Assembly: GCF_000419605.1 (NCBI RefSeq)
Contig: NZ_ATTI01000001.1
Span: 2,700,501 to 2,764,500, forward strand
Source of the DNA: Sphingomonas phyllosphaerae 5.2
Lineage (GTDB): Bacteria; Pseudomonadota; Alphaproteobacteria; Sphingomonadales; Sphingomonadaceae
Direction: 5' to 3'
DNA: 64,000 nucleotides
The number at the start of each line of letters is the position of its first letter. The first letter of the stretch is position 1. The translations under genes were made by a program, and so were the position numbers. Shown here one piece after another: positions 29,645 through 39,616 of the stretch. A model generated the notes under the pieces. It did no database searches, was not told where the DNA came from, and saw only the letters and a program-made list of their open reading frames with translations.

Positions 29645-30769
29645 CTACGACACGATCCGGAACGTATATCGGTAATCCGTCGCCACGCCGCGCACACCGA
29701 CGCCGGTGATCTTCACCGAATAGGTGATCCCGGCCTTCAACCCCGCGACCGCGAACTGCAGGTTGTTCGGCACCGCATAGCCAAGATTGTCGTAACTCAC
29801 GTTCGACACCGCCAGCTCGCTCGCTTCATCGCTGACCGAGATCGCCGCCTTCGAGAAATCGACCGACGCATTCGCCCCCCCGCGCTGCGTCGGGTCCACG
29901 ATCGCGGTGAACGACAGCAGGGACGAGGTGTCGAAATAGCGCGCGGGATAGTCGCCATAGGGATAGGCCACGAACGGCGGCAGGTTCGCCGGCACCGTCA
30001 CCCCGCCGGTGAACGACACCACCTTCATCGCCGCCGCGTCGGTGCGTGATCCATCGGCCAGCACCTGCGCCACGCGCCCGTAGGCGATCTTGCCCAGGAA
30101 CGGATCGAGCATCCAGCGGCGGTGCCCGACGTTGTTGGCGACCAGGTTCGACGTCTCCGTCAACCATCCGCCCAGGTACATGTCCTCGGTATAATAAGCG
30201 AGGAACGGCGAGATCAGCCCGCCATACAGATTGCTGGTCCCCGCCCCCGTCGCGCCCAGCGCGGTATAGCATTTCCACGTCGCCGCCGGCGTGTGGCTCA
30301 GCTGCCCGTTCGCCGCCATCATCAACGCGGCCTGCGTCGCCGCCTCGTCGTCGGCGCTGGAATAGGTCACCGCCGGCAAGCGGTGCAGCGCACGTATCGC
30401 GTTCATCCGCGCCAGCACATCGTCGCGGACGCTCTGCGCCAGCGTGCCCGGCCGGCAGTTCGGCACATCGGGCGCGGTCGTGAACAGCGCCGCAGCGTTG
30501 CTCGCCCAGCTTCCGCTCGGCGTGACCGGCGTAGGGATCGGCACGGGGGTGACGAGCGGGCTCGGGGCCGGACTTGGAGCCGGGCTGGGCGTCGGGCTAG
30601 GAACTGGCGATGGCGCGGGGCTGGGCGTGGGCGCCGGCACGACCTGCACGGTTCCGCTCGTCGGCGCGGCGCTGTTGCTGCCTCCACCGTCGCCGCCGCC
30701 ACCGCAGCCGCCCAGCAACAGCGTTCCGGCCGAGACCGCGCTTATCCAATGCCCGCGTGAGATTCGCAT
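29645..30769 (-). CDS. CAP/SCP-domain lipoprotein with Pro-rich linker
   Basis: 374 residues from ATG at 30769. A lipoprotein signal ends at LLLGGC (Cys about 22), then Gly/Ser residues and a linker of PSPAP-type repeats (about residues 45-80). The rest is a CAP (SCP/PR-1) domain with NAIRALHRLPAV, MAANGQLSHTP and NVGHRRWMLDPFLGKIAYG, where His residues form the usual CAP cavity, followed by a beta-rich tail. CAP proteins are extracellular with varied, often unproven, roles. The membrane anchor and spacer suggest exposure away from the lipid. Confidence 0.82.
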   Translation of the reverse strand: MRISRGHWISAVSAGTLLLGGCGGGGDGGGSNSAAPTSGTVQVVPAPTPSPAPSPVPSPTPSPAPSPAPSPLVTPVPIPTPVTPSGSWASNAAALFTTAPDVPNCRPGTLAQSVRDDVLARMNAIRALHRLPAVTYSSADDEAATQAALMMAANGQLSHTPAATWKCYTALGATGAGTSNLYGGLISPFLAYYTEDMYLGGWLTETSNLVANNVGHRRWMLDPFLGKIAYGRVAQVLADGSRTDAAAMKVVSFTGGVTVPANLPPFVAYPYGDYPARYFDTSSLLSFTAIVDPTQRGGANASVDFSKAAISVSDEASELAVSNVSYDNLGYAVPNNLQFAVAGLKAGITYSVKITGVGVRGVATDYRYTFRIVS

Positions 30770-30813
30770 GGCCGATCGATACCGGTCCGGTCTTAACAAA
30801 TGCCCCTGCCTGA

Positions 30814-31308
<495 letters not shown>

Positions 31309-31332
31309 GGGTCATCTCCTCCCCCTGAATTC

Positions 31333-31400
31333 CGTCGCCCCGGTTTGCGCCGGGGTCTCCCGATTACAGAAAGACCCCGGCGTCCGCCGGGGTGGCGACG
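31333..31400. repeat. Nested palindromes in the glnB-glnA spacer
   Basis: CGTCGCC (31333-31339) pairs with GGCGACG (31394-31400), and inside it AGACCCCGGCG pairs with CGCCGGGGTCT-type sequence. Alternatively, two small CCCCGG/CCGGGG hairpins can form. The right edge touches the glnA Shine-Dalgarno (AAGGAAAG at 31401). It may act as an mRNA stabiliser, partial terminator or RBS-masking element; similar CCCCGG hairpins recur after wrbA. Confidence 0.55.
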
Positions 31401-31412
31401 AAGGAAAGCATC

Positions 31413-32825
31413 ATGGCGAACACGGCCGCAGACGTTCTGAAGAAGATCAAGGATGAAGAGATCGAATGGATCGATCTGCGCTTCACCGATCCCAAGGGCA
31501 AGTGGCAGCACCTGACGATGGTCGCCTCGCTGATGGGCGAGGATGAGTTCACCGACGGCCTGATGTTCGACGGCAGCTCGATCGAGGGCTGGAAGGCGAT
31601 CAACGAGTCCGACATGATCCTGATGCCGGATCTGGACGCGGTCTATACCGATCCGTTCTCGGCCACCCCGATGTTGATCGTGTTCTGCGACATCGTCGAG
31701 CCGTCGACCGGCGAAGGCTATAGCCGCGACCCGCGTACCACCGCGAAGCGCGCCGAAGCCTATGTCGCCACCACCGGGATCGGCGACACCGTCTACGTCG
31801 GGCCGGAAGCCGAGTTCTTCATGTTCGACGACGTCCGCTTCGAGACGTCGTACAACCAGTCGTATTTCAAGCTCGACGATATCGAGCTGCCGACCAACAC
31901 CGGTCGCGAATACGAGGGCGGCAACCTCGCCCACCGTCCGCGCGCCAAGGGCGGTTACTTCCCGGTCGCGCCGGTCGACTCGGCTGTCGACATCCGCGGC
32001 GAGATGGTCTCGACGATGATCGAGATGGGCCTGCCGTGCGACAAGCACCACCACGAGGTCGCCGCCGCGCAGCACGAGCTGGGCCTCACCTTCGGCACGC
32101 TGACCACCACCGCCGACCGGATGCAGATCTACAAGTACGTCGTGCACCAGGTCGCGCATGCCTATGGCAAGTCGGCGACGTTCATGCCGAAGCCGATCAA
32201 GGAGGACAACGGCTCGGGAATGCACACGCACTTCTCGATCTGGAACGGCAAGGAGCCACTGTTCGCGGGCAATGGCTACGCCGGCCTGTCGGACACCTGC
32301 CTCTATTTTATCGGCGGCATCATCAAGCATGCCAAGGCGATCAACGCCTTCACCAACCCGACCACCAACAGCTACAAGCGGCTGGTGCCGGGTTACGAGG
32401 CACCGGTGCTGCTCGCCTATTCGGCGCGCAACCGTTCGGCGTCGTGCCGCATCCCGTACGGCACCGGCCCGAAGAGCAAGCGCGTCGAGGTCCGCTTCCC
32501 CGATGCGATGGCCAATCCGTACCTCGCCTATGCCGCGCTGCTGATGGCGGGTCTGGACGGCATCCAGAACAAGATCCATCCCGGCGAGGCGATGGACAAG
32601 AACCTGTACGATCTGCCGCCGGCCGAGCTGGCGGAAGTGCCGACCGTCTGCGCATCGCTGCGTGAGGCGCTCGACTCGCTGCTGGCCGACCACGACTTCC
32701 TGCTGAAGGGCGACGTGTTCACCAAGGACCAGATCGAGGCGTACGTCGAACTGAAGTGGGACGAGGTCGCGCGCTGGGAAATGACCCCGAGCCCGGTCGA
32801 GTTCGACATGTACTATAGCGCGTAA
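31413..32825 (+). CDS. glnA: Glutamine synthetase, type I
   Basis: 470 residues from ATG at 31413, selected by AAGGAAAG five bases before it. GSI motifs: FDGSSIEGW (about 49-57), [10 protein letters not shown], the [19 protein letters not shown]/Glu region and Tyr399 in NLYDLPPAE, the adenylylation site. It makes glutamine from glutamate and ammonia as a cytosolic dodecamer. It is transcribed with glnB, probably from the RpoN promoter. A strong terminator follows. Confidence 0.98.
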   Translation: MANTAADVLKKIKDEEIEWIDLRFTDPKGKWQHLTMVASLMGEDEFTDGLMFDGSSIEGWKAINESDMILMPDLDAVYTDPFSATPMLIVFCDIVEPSTGEGYSRDPRTTAKRAEAYVATTGIGDTVYVGPEAEFFMFDDVRFETSYNQSYFKLDDIELPTNTGREYEGGNLAHRPRAKGGYFPVAPVDSAVDIRGEMVSTMIEMGLPCDKHHHEVAAAQHELGLTFGTLTTTADRMQIYKYVVHQVAHAYGKSATFMPKPIKEDNGSGMHTHFSIWNGKEPLFAGNGYAGLSDTCLYFIGGIIKHAKAINAFTNPTTNSYKRLVPGYEAPVLLAYSARNRSASCRIPYGTGPKSKRVEVRFPDAMANPYLAYAALLMAGLDGIQNKIHPGEAMDKNLYDLPPAELAEVPTVCASLREALDSLLADHDFLLKGDVFTKDQIEAYVELKWDEVARWEMTPSPVEFDMYYSA

Positions 32826-33359
32826 GGCGCGGCGGCGTCGGTGCGCATAGCGCAAATGCGCTATCGGCCGGCGCCGCGCCGCCACGACCGACGATCAAAA
32901 GGGCGTTTCCCATGGAGGCGCCCTTTTCGATTCGTCCCGTCATGCCGAGCGCAGCAAAGCAATCCAGCACCGGACGAGGACATCCTGTCGCTTCGCTACG
33001 CGCACAACGACGAACATCCGGATGGTCCTGACGTCATCCGACTCCAGCGAAGGTCATCGCCACCGATCGTCGCCCCGGACGCTTCGGCTTCGCTCGGGGA
33101 CAGCCCTGATCCGGCGCCCTGCTTCTTGCTGATGGCGTCAAGAAGCGCGACCCCGACGCCAATTCACGTGACCGGACCGGAATCGCCCGACCCTGCCTCG
33201 GATCGGCACCGGATCGTCTCGCCTCACGCCCGCCACCGCCCACCCCGACAAACCCAAACCTCGCCGCAGCAAAGCCCAACTAGACTCCCCATCGCGCCGC
33301 GTTCGCGTACCATCGCACTTACGACCCTTGACGATCCGCGCCATCCGGGAGCCCTGCCC
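32826..33359. other. Gene-free stretch after glnA
   Basis: 534 bases. It holds the glnA terminator and, at 32939-33013, a degenerate REP-like palindrome (CGTCATGCCGAGCGCAGCAAAGC with a partly matching right arm TCGCTTCGCTACGCGCA). No gene with a start signal is seen in the remaining 340 bases; a long open frame running through is compositionally noise. Confidence 0.55.
32897..32927 (+). terminator. Intrinsic terminator after glnA
   Basis: AAAAGGGCG (32897-32905) pairs with CGCCCTTTT (32919-32927) around a 13-base loop that can pair further (TCC/GGA). The T-run at the stem end is good. A GC-rich dyad also precedes it (32828-32882, with ATAGCGC/GCGCTAT inside). Confidence 0.75.
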
Positions 33360-33953
33360 ATGTTCGCCATCGCCGCCAACGACCGCTTCGCGCCGTTCAC
33401 GATCGTCGCGATCTCCGATTCGTTGCGCCCGGAGCCGACCTGGCGGACGATGTTCGGCTGGCCCGCCGACGATCCGCGCACGATCCCGGTCGCCGCACGC
33501 TCACGGGCCGAACGCAAGATCTTCGCGGCACGCGTCGACCAGGCGGTGTGCAGCGCCGAGCGCCCGGTGCTGTTGGTCGCGGACGGGCTCGGCTGCGCAG
33601 CCAGCGCGTGGTGGGGGCGGCTGTCGCCCAGCGACTATGTCGCGCGGATCGCCGGCGCGCTGCTCTTCGCGCCGCGCGGCGCGGAAGTGACGCGCGACGG
33701 CGATGCCGACCTGTTCGCCTCGCCCGCTGCCCCGCTACCCTTCCCTTCGGTGGTCATCCGCCCGCAAGGCGACGCCGCCGACGTCGGCGCAGCGGTCGAG
33801 AGCTGGGGCAGCAGCCTCGTGGCCGGCCATCGCGACCGTCACGTCGCACGCGACGTCGGCGCATGGCGCCAGGCGCAACGGCTGTTCCTGCGCGTGACGC
33901 ACCAGCTCGCCGCCTACGAAGTCGACCGCGGCCGGGCGCTCATCGGGCGCTAG
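33360..33953 (+). CDS. RBBP9/YdeN-like alpha/beta hydrolase lacking its nucleophile
   Basis: 197 residues from ATG at 33360 (GGGAG about 8 bases upstream). The order of elements resembles small RBBP9/YdeN serine hydrolases: a strand ending RPVLLVADGLG-CAASAWW, then VARIAGALLFAPRG and a late GHRDRHV. In active members the strand is followed by GHSLG with the Ser nucleophile; here the motif is ADGLG (74-78), so both the His and the Ser are replaced. It is probably a pseudo-enzyme or binding protein. Family assignment is moderate. Confidence 0.55.
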   Translation: MFAIAANDRFAPFTIVAISDSLRPEPTWRTMFGWPADDPRTIPVAARSRAERKIFAARVDQAVCSAERPVLLVADGLGCAASAWWGRLSPSDYVARIAGALLFAPRGAEVTRDGDADLFASPAAPLPFPSVVIRPQGDAADVGAAVESWGSSLVAGHRDRHVARDVGAWRQAQRLFLRVTHQLAAYEVDRGRALIGR

Positions 33954-34575
33954 CGCGCTTTCCGATCAGGTTGGATCATCGGCACGGCGACGATTTCGGG
34001 CCGGGGGAAGGCGCGAGGAGGGCGCGATGCCGCGGCATCGTGACCGACGAGCAACGCTGCCCGGATCGAAAACGCCCCGCCGCGCATGCGCTCCCCCGCA
34101 GCGCGATGACAATGGTTCAACCTGATCGGAAAACGCTTCAGGACAGGCTGACGCAACGCTCGCCATTACGAGCGTAGCGAAGCGATCCGGCGTTTCGCAC
34201 GACACTCTGGCTTGGTTCGCCATGCTCGCGATGATCCGTAGCGGGAGCAAGTCTGCCCGATCGTGGGAGCGCGCTTCCTCGAACAGACCGATCATCTTCA
34301 TTGGCGATCCTCCGGCATCCGTGAGTCGCCGAATGTCGATCCTGGAACAGGCTGAACCAAGCTCGTCGCTGCGAGCGTAGCGACGACGAACAACCGCGCA
34401 TCATCCCGCGTCGACGCCCACGGCAACGAAGATGATGGTGAGCGCAGGACGGCAGCCAGGCCCCGTTCGTCGCTACAGCACAGGGTAGCACGCTCAACGC
34501 ATCATGCCGGACGCTCCGGTCTTCGGCAGGTCACCAGCCAGGGCGCCGCGATCGAGCGATCCCCGCCGCAGACCG
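33954..34575. repeat. Gene-free stretch with dispersed repeats
   Basis: 622 bases between the hydrolase-like gene and kdgK. A perfect 15-bp inverted repeat, TTTCCGATCAGGTTG (33959-33973) and its complement (34118-34132), frames 144 bases. A REP-like unit lies at 34164-34190 (core GAGCGTAGCGAAGCGATCC) and a shorter relative at about 34364-34387. No credible coding frame is seen. Confidence 0.6.
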
Positions 34576-35586
34576 TTAGCGCCGCACGTCCAGCCCGCCC
34601 GCCAGGAACGCTGCCACGTCCGCCGCGCGAAACAGCCCGGCGTCACCCGGCAGCGAGTGCTTCAGCGCCGCCAGCGCCAGCCCCGTCTCCGCCGCCGCCG
34701 CGATCCCCTGCCCACGTAGCAGCGCATCCAGAACCCCCGCCGCGAAGGCATCGCCGCCACCGATCCGGTCGACGATCCCGGCCAACACCGTTTCCGGCGT
34801 CTGCGCATGGTCGTCGCGCGTATCGATCCGCGCCGACAACCGGTTGAGGTCGACGTGCTCGACATGCCGCGCCGTGGAAGCGATCGTGGTCAATCGCGGA
34901 AAGCGCGCGAACGCCGCCTCCGCTGCCGAACGCCGCCGGTCCTCGCCCGCTCCGCCGAAATCGTCGCGGCCCAGCAGCAGCGCGATGTCGCGGTGGTTGC
35001 CGAACATCACATCGGCATGTTCGACGATCCGCGTCAGGATCGCGCGCGGATCGCCGTCCCAGCGCGCCCACAATTTTCCGCGCCAGTTGCCGTCGAACGA
35101 CACCGCGACACCCCGCGCCGCCGCCGCCTCGGCTGCGCGACATGCGCTCTCCGCGGGCACCGGCCCCAGCGCCGGGGTAATCCCCGACAGGTGCAACCGG
35201 TCGACGCCGTCCAGGATCGCATCCCAGTCCCACGCCGCGGCTGGCGCCTCCGCGAACGACGACCACGCGCGGTCGTAGATCACCTCGGTCGCCCGCATCC
35301 CGGCACCGGACGTGACGAAATACAGCCCCATCCGCTCGCCGCCGGTCTGGATGTGGCGCACGTCGACGCCGTGGCCGCGCAGCGTCGTGATCGCGCTTTG
35401 CCCCAGATCGTTGTCGGGCACGCGGCTCGCCATCGCGACGTCGTGCCCCAGCCGCGCCAGCTGCGTGACGACGTTCGCCTCCGCCCCCGCCACCCACACG
35501 TCGAAGCGCGGCGATTGCATCAGCAATTCGCGGCCGGGCGGCGATAGCCGCAGCATGATCTCGCCGAACGCCAGCAACCTGCCCAT
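34576..35586 (-). CDS. kdgK: 2-keto-3-deoxygluconate kinase (PfkB family)
   Basis: 336 residues from ATG at 35586, which overlaps the uxuB stop by one base (TGATG). The ribokinase/PfkB pattern is present: FDVWVAGAEANVVTQLARLG near the N-terminus and the catalytic IGGGDAFAAGVLDALL (Asp base) near 285. It phosphorylates KDG to KDPG, which enters the Entner-Doudoroff aldolase step. Last gene of the uxuA-uxaC-uxuB-kdgK operon, which fixes its role. Confidence 0.93.
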   Translation of the reverse strand: MGRLLAFGEIMLRLSPPGRELLMQSPRFDVWVAGAEANVVTQLARLGHDVAMASRVPDNDLGQSAITTLRGHGVDVRHIQTGGERMGLYFVTSGAGMRATEVIYDRAWSSFAEAPAAAWDWDAILDGVDRLHLSGITPALGPVPAESACRAAEAAAARGVAVSFDGNWRGKLWARWDGDPRAILTRIVEHADVMFGNHRDIALLLGRDDFGGAGEDRRRSAAEAAFARFPRLTTIASTARHVEHVDLNRLSARIDTRDDHAQTPETVLAGIVDRIGGGDAFAAGVLDALLRGQGIAAAAETGLALAALKHSLPGDAGLFRAADVAAFLAGGLDVRR

Positions 35587-36959
35587 CACCGCTGCTCCAC
35601 CAATTGCGTCAGCGCGGCGCGCTCGCCGTCATCCGCCTGCCAGCGTGCCGCGAAGCGCCCGCCCTCACCGAACAGTGCCGCCACCATCCCGGCCGCGTCA
35701 TGCCCGCGCCACAGCGCCGCCAGTTCGTCGCCCATCGGGTCGTTGACCGGTCCCGCCTGCCCGCGCAGGTGGCGCAGCCATCCCGCCAGCGCGGTCAGCG
35801 TCGCGGTTCGGTCCACCCCGCGTGCACGATTGATCGTCAGCGCCTCCAGCCAGCGCGGTCCGACCTTCTGCGACCCGTCACTCGCGATCTGCGCCAGCCG
35901 GTGTGCCAGCGACGGATTGGCGAACCGCGCCAGCAACGCATCGCCATACGCGCGCAGGTCCTGCCCCGGCGCCGCGTCGAGGCTCGCCGCCGCCTCGTCG
36001 CGCATCAATCGCTCCACCACCATGCGCACCGCCGGGTCGGCGACAGCCTGGTGCACGTAATCGTGTCCGGCGCCCAGCCCCAGATACGCCAGCGCCGAAT
36101 GCGCGCCGTTCAGCATCCGCAGCTTGGCGGTTTCATATGGGCGCACGTCCGCGACGAACTGCGCGCCGCCCACGTCCCAGCGCGGCCGCGCGTCGGCGAA
36201 GCGATCCTCGATCACCCACTGCCGGAACGGTTCGGTGACGACCGCACCTTCGTCGCGCACCCCGATCCGCGCCTCCAGCCGGTCGAGATCGTCCGGCGCC
36301 GTCGCCGGCACGATCCGGTCGACCATCGTCGAAGGACACGCCCAGTCGCGCTGGAACCAGCCCAGTGCCGCGCCGTCCAGCAACGACGCTACGCCGTCGT
36401 GCAGGACATGGCCGTTGTCGGTCATGTTGTCGCAGCTGACCAATGTCATCGGCCCCGCGCCGGCCGACATCCGGTCGCGCACCGCCTGCGCCAGATAATG
36501 GTAGATCGTGCCCCCGGCCGTCGCGATCGCCGCCCCGTCGATCCCGCCGCCGGGCAGGCGGTGATAGCCCTTTTCGGTCACGGTCAGCGTGACGATGCGT
36601 GTTGCCGACGCCGCCAGCGCCGCCGCCACCGCGCCCGGATCGCGTGGCGCAACCAGCACGTCGCGCACCGCCTCGATCAGCCGTAGCTGCTCGCCCGCCG
36701 CATCGCGCGTCGCGACCGTGTAGAGCCCGTCCTGCGGCGCCAGTTGCTCGTGCACCTGCGCCGATCGCAGCGACACGCCGGTGATCGCCCAGTCGCGATC
36801 CCCCGCGGCCATCGCATCGTCGGTATAGACCGCCTGATGCGCGCGGTGAAAGGCGCCGATCCCGAGATGGACGATCCCGCGCGCCTGCTCCGCGCGTGCA
36901 TAGGCCGCCTGCGTCACGTCCGCGGGCAGGCCCCCGCGCGTCGCTTCCGACAGCCTCAC
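35586..36959 (-). CDS. uxuB: Fructuronate reductase (mannitol dehydrogenase family)
   Basis: 457 residues from a GTG at 36959 that overlaps the uxaC stop (GTGA). The N-terminal Rossmann motif IVHLGIGAFHRAHQAVYTDD and the catalytic block ETAKLRMLNGAHSALAYLG (Lys, Asn, His) are those of long-chain mannitol dehydrogenases. In this operon it should reduce D-fructuronate to D-mannonate with NADH; altronate/tagaturonate activity (UxaB) is the less likely alternative, since mannonate dehydratase is encoded beside it. Confidence 0.9.
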   Translation of the reverse strand: MRLSEATRGGLPADVTQAAYARAEQARGIVHLGIGAFHRAHQAVYTDDAMAAGDRDWAITGVSLRSAQVHEQLAPQDGLYTVATRDAAGEQLRLIEAVRDVLVAPRDPGAVAAALAASATRIVTLTVTEKGYHRLPGGGIDGAAIATAGGTIYHYLAQAVRDRMSAGAGPMTLVSCDNMTDNGHVLHDGVASLLDGAALGWFQRDWACPSTMVDRIVPATAPDDLDRLEARIGVRDEGAVVTEPFRQWVIEDRFADARPRWDVGGAQFVADVRPYETAKLRMLNGAHSALAYLGLGAGHDYVHQAVADPAVRMVVERLMRDEAAASLDAAPGQDLRAYGDALLARFANPSLAHRLAQIASDGSQKVGPRWLEALTINRARGVDRTATLTALAGWLRHLRGQAGPVNDPMGDELAALWRGHDAAGMVAALFGEGGRFAARWQADDGERAALTQLVEQR

Positions 36960-38368
36960 AGCTTGTACGCCCGCCGCACGAGGCCGTCGGTCAGCTCATG
37001 CGCCAGTTCGACCGCCTCCCAATCCTCGATGCGATGCTCCGCGACCAGCCGTGCAAGGAACGCGCAATCGACGCGCCGCGCGACATCGTGCCGCGCCGGG
37101 ATCGACAGGAAGGCGCGCGTGTCGTCGTTGAACCCGACGGTGTTGTAGAAGCCGGCCGTCTCGGTGGTCAGCTCGCGATAGCGCCGCATCCCTTCCGGGC
37201 TGTCGTGGAACCACCATGCCGGTCCCAGCTTCAGGCACGGGTAGTGGCCGGCCATCGGCGCCAGTTCGCGCGCATAGACGCTCTCGTCCAGCGTGAAGAG
37301 GATGATCGTCAGGTCGCGCTCGGTGCCGACCACGTCCAGCATCGGCTTCAGCGCGCTCGTATATTCGGTGCGTACCGGAATGTCGGCGCCTTTGTCGCGT
37401 CCATGGCTCGCGAACAGCCCGGCGTTGTGGTTGCGGAAGGAGCCCGGATGGATCTGCATCACCATTCCATCATCGACGCTCATCTTCGCCATCTCGGTCA
37501 GCATCTGCGCGCGGAACAGCTCGGCGTCGGCGGCGTCCCACGTGCCGCCCACGATCCGCGCGAACAGCGTCTCGCATTCGACGGTCGACAGGTTCGCGGT
37601 CTGCGCCGTGGCATGGCCGTGATCGGTCGCGGTCGCGCCCGCCGCACGGAAGTCGGCGCGGCGCTTGCGATGCGCGGCGAGGTACCCGGACCAGCCGTGC
37701 ACGTCCTCGCCGGTCAGCTCCGCGAATTTCGCGAGCGCACCCGCGAACTGCTCATGCTCGACGTCGATCACGCCGTCGGGGCGATAGGTGGTGACGACGC
37801 GCCCGCCCCAGCCAGACGCGCGGATCGCGTGATGCGCGTCGAGGCTGTCGTGCGCGCCCTCCGTCGTCGCGAGGAAGTCGATCCGAAAGCGATCGAACAG
37901 CGCGCGCGGCCGGAAATCCTCGCCCGCCAACCGCTCGTTGATCGTGTCGAAATACACATCGGCGGTCGCTGCCTCCAGGCGCACGTCGAACCCGAACACC
38001 TCGGCGAACACATGGTCCAGCCACAGTCGCGACGGCGTGCCGCGGAACAGTTCGTAATGCGTCGCGAACAGCCGCCATGCCGCACGCGGGTCGGTCGCCG
38101 GCACGCCGCCGCGATGCGGGATGGCCAGATCGTCGAGCGCAATGCCCTGCGAATAGAGCATCCGGAACACGTAATGGTCCGGCGCCAGCAACAAGGTGGT
38201 GGCATTGTCCCACTTGGCGTTGGTCGCGAACCACGTCGGGTCGGTGTGGCCGTGCGGGCTGACGATCGGCAACGTGCCGATCTCCGCATATAATGCGCGC
38301 GCGATCCCGCGCGTCGTCGGATCGGCGGGGAACAGCCGATCGGGGTGCAGCTCCAGCGGTCGCGTCAT
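36956..38368 (-). CDS. uxaC: Glucuronate (uronate) isomerase
   Basis: 470 residues from ATG at 38368 (MTRPLELHPDRLFPADP); a GTG two codons earlier overlaps the uxuA stop and is possible. Motifs of the amidohydrolase-like isomerase are present: SPHGHTDP near the N-terminus, FRIDFLATTEGAHDSLDAH and LGPAWWFHDSPEGMRRY near the end. It converts glucuronate to fructuronate (and galacturonate to tagaturonate). Co-translated with uxuA and uxuB. Confidence 0.95.
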   Translation of the reverse strand: MTRPLELHPDRLFPADPTTRGIARALYAEIGTLPIVSPHGHTDPTWFATNAKWDNATTLLLAPDHYVFRMLYSQGIALDDLAIPHRGGVPATDPRAAWRLFATHYELFRGTPSRLWLDHVFAEVFGFDVRLEAATADVYFDTINERLAGEDFRPRALFDRFRIDFLATTEGAHDSLDAHHAIRASGWGGRVVTTYRPDGVIDVEHEQFAGALAKFAELTGEDVHGWSGYLAAHRKRRADFRAAGATATDHGHATAQTANLSTVECETLFARIVGGTWDAADAELFRAQMLTEMAKMSVDDGMVMQIHPGSFRNHNAGLFASHGRDKGADIPVRTEYTSALKPMLDVVGTERDLTIILFTLDESVYARELAPMAGHYPCLKLGPAWWFHDSPEGMRRYRELTTETAGFYNTVGFNDDTRAFLSIPARHDVARRVDCAFLARLVAEHRIEDWEAVELAHELTDGLVRRAYKL

Positions 38369-38370
38369 CG

Positions 38371-39549
38371 TCACTTGGCCCCTTCGAATGCCAGCCCGCG
38401 CTCCAGCCCGCGCAGTTCGGCGAGCCCGCGCATCCGCCCCAGCAGCGAATAGCCCGGATTGGTCACCTTGGTCAGGTCGTCGATCATCTGGTGGCCGTGG
38501 TCGGGGCGCATCACGATCGACCGCGCCTCGCGCCGTTGCAGCGCCACCACCTCCGCGACGACCGCGGCCATGTCCGCGCTGCCCTCCAGATGCGCCGCCT
38601 CGTGGAATGCGCCATCGGGCTCGCGCTGCACGCTACGCAGGTGCAGGAAGCCGATCCGCGTTCCCAGTCGCCGCACCATGCCGGGCAGGTCGTTGTCGGC
38701 GCGCACCCCGAACGATCCGGTGCAGAAACACAGGCCGTTCGCGACGCTCGGCACCGCCTCGAACAGCGCCGCGACGTCCGCCTCGGTGCTAACGGTACGC
38801 GGCAGGCCGAAGATCGCGAACGGCGGGTCGTCGGGGTGGACGACCAGCCGGATGCCGAGCGCCTCCGCGACCGGGCACATCGCGTCGAGGAAGGCGATAT
38901 GGTTGGCGCGCAGCTGCGCGGGGCCGGTGCCGGCATAGCCGTTGATCGCCTCCAGGAACTGCGCGGAGGTGAAGCTCTCCTCGCTGCCCGGCAGCCCGGC
39001 GATGATGGTCCGCTCCAGCCGCACCCGCGCCGCGTCGTCCATCGCCGCAAAGCGCCGCGCGGCGCGCTCGATCAACGCCGGCGCATAATCCGCCTCTGCC
39101 CCCGGCCGTCGCAGGATGTGCACGTCGTAGGTCGCGACCGCCTCGAGTTCGAAGCGCAGCGCGCGCGCGCCATCGGGCAGCTCCCACGCCAGATCGGTGC
39201 GCGTCCAGTCGAGCAGCGGCATGAAATTGTAGGTGACGGTGGTGATGCCCTCCGCCGCCAGATTGCGCAGCGTTTCGGCGTAATGATCGAGCAGCCGGTC
39301 GCGCTCCGGCCCGGCGGTCTTGATCGCCTCGTGCACCGGCACGCTCTCGACCGTCGTCCAGCCGAGCCCCGCCGCCTCGATCAGCGCGCGGTGCGCGGCG
39401 ATCTCGTCGCGCGGCCACACCACGCCGTTGGGCAGATGGTGGAGCGCGGTGACCACCTCGGTCGCGCCCGCCTGCCGGATATGCGCCAGCGGCACCGGAT
39501 CACGCGGCCCGAACCAGCGCATCGCCTGCGTCATCAACACGTCCGACAT
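38371..39549 (-). CDS. uxuA: Mannonate dehydratase, UxuA type
   Basis: 392 residues. The TIM-barrel Fe/Mn enzyme has typical blocks: MRWFGPRDPVPLAHIRQAGA at the start, HPDDPPFAIFGLPR, LCFCTGSFG and MRPDHGHQMIDD near the end, where His and Cys residues bind the metal. It dehydrates D-mannonate to KDG. First gene of the hexuronate operon; a LacI-type operator lies 26 bases upstream. A second, unrelated mannonate dehydratase (ManD) is encoded at 57787. Confidence 0.95.
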   Translation of the reverse strand: MSDVLMTQAMRWFGPRDPVPLAHIRQAGATEVVTALHHLPNGVVWPRDEIAAHRALIEAAGLGWTTVESVPVHEAIKTAGPERDRLLDHYAETLRNLAAEGITTVTYNFMPLLDWTRTDLAWELPDGARALRFELEAVATYDVHILRRPGAEADYAPALIERAARRFAAMDDAARVRLERTIIAGLPGSEESFTSAQFLEAINGYAGTGPAQLRANHIAFLDAMCPVAEALGIRLVVHPDDPPFAIFGLPRTVSTEADVAALFEAVPSVANGLCFCTGSFGVRADNDLPGMVRRLGTRIGFLHLRSVQREPDGAFHEAAHLEGSADMAAVVAEVVALQRREARSIVMRPDHGHQMIDDLTKVTNPGYSLLGRMRGLAELRGLERGLAFEGAK

Positions 39550-39575
39550 CCTCCCGCTCCCGGCCTTTCGGCCCG

Positions 39576-39589
39576 TGTTAGCGATACCA
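39576..39589 (-). promoter_or_regulatory. LacI-type operator before uxuA
   Basis: TGTTAGCGATACCA (plus strand) fits the consensus TGNTAGCGNTANCA shared with 41972, 54567 and 61455. It lies in the 67-base gap between the aldo/keto reductase gene and uxuA, 26 bases before the uxuA ATG, a position suited to repression. Confidence 0.65.
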
Positions 39590-39616
39590 AACCATAATTC
39601 AAGTTACCCGGACCGG

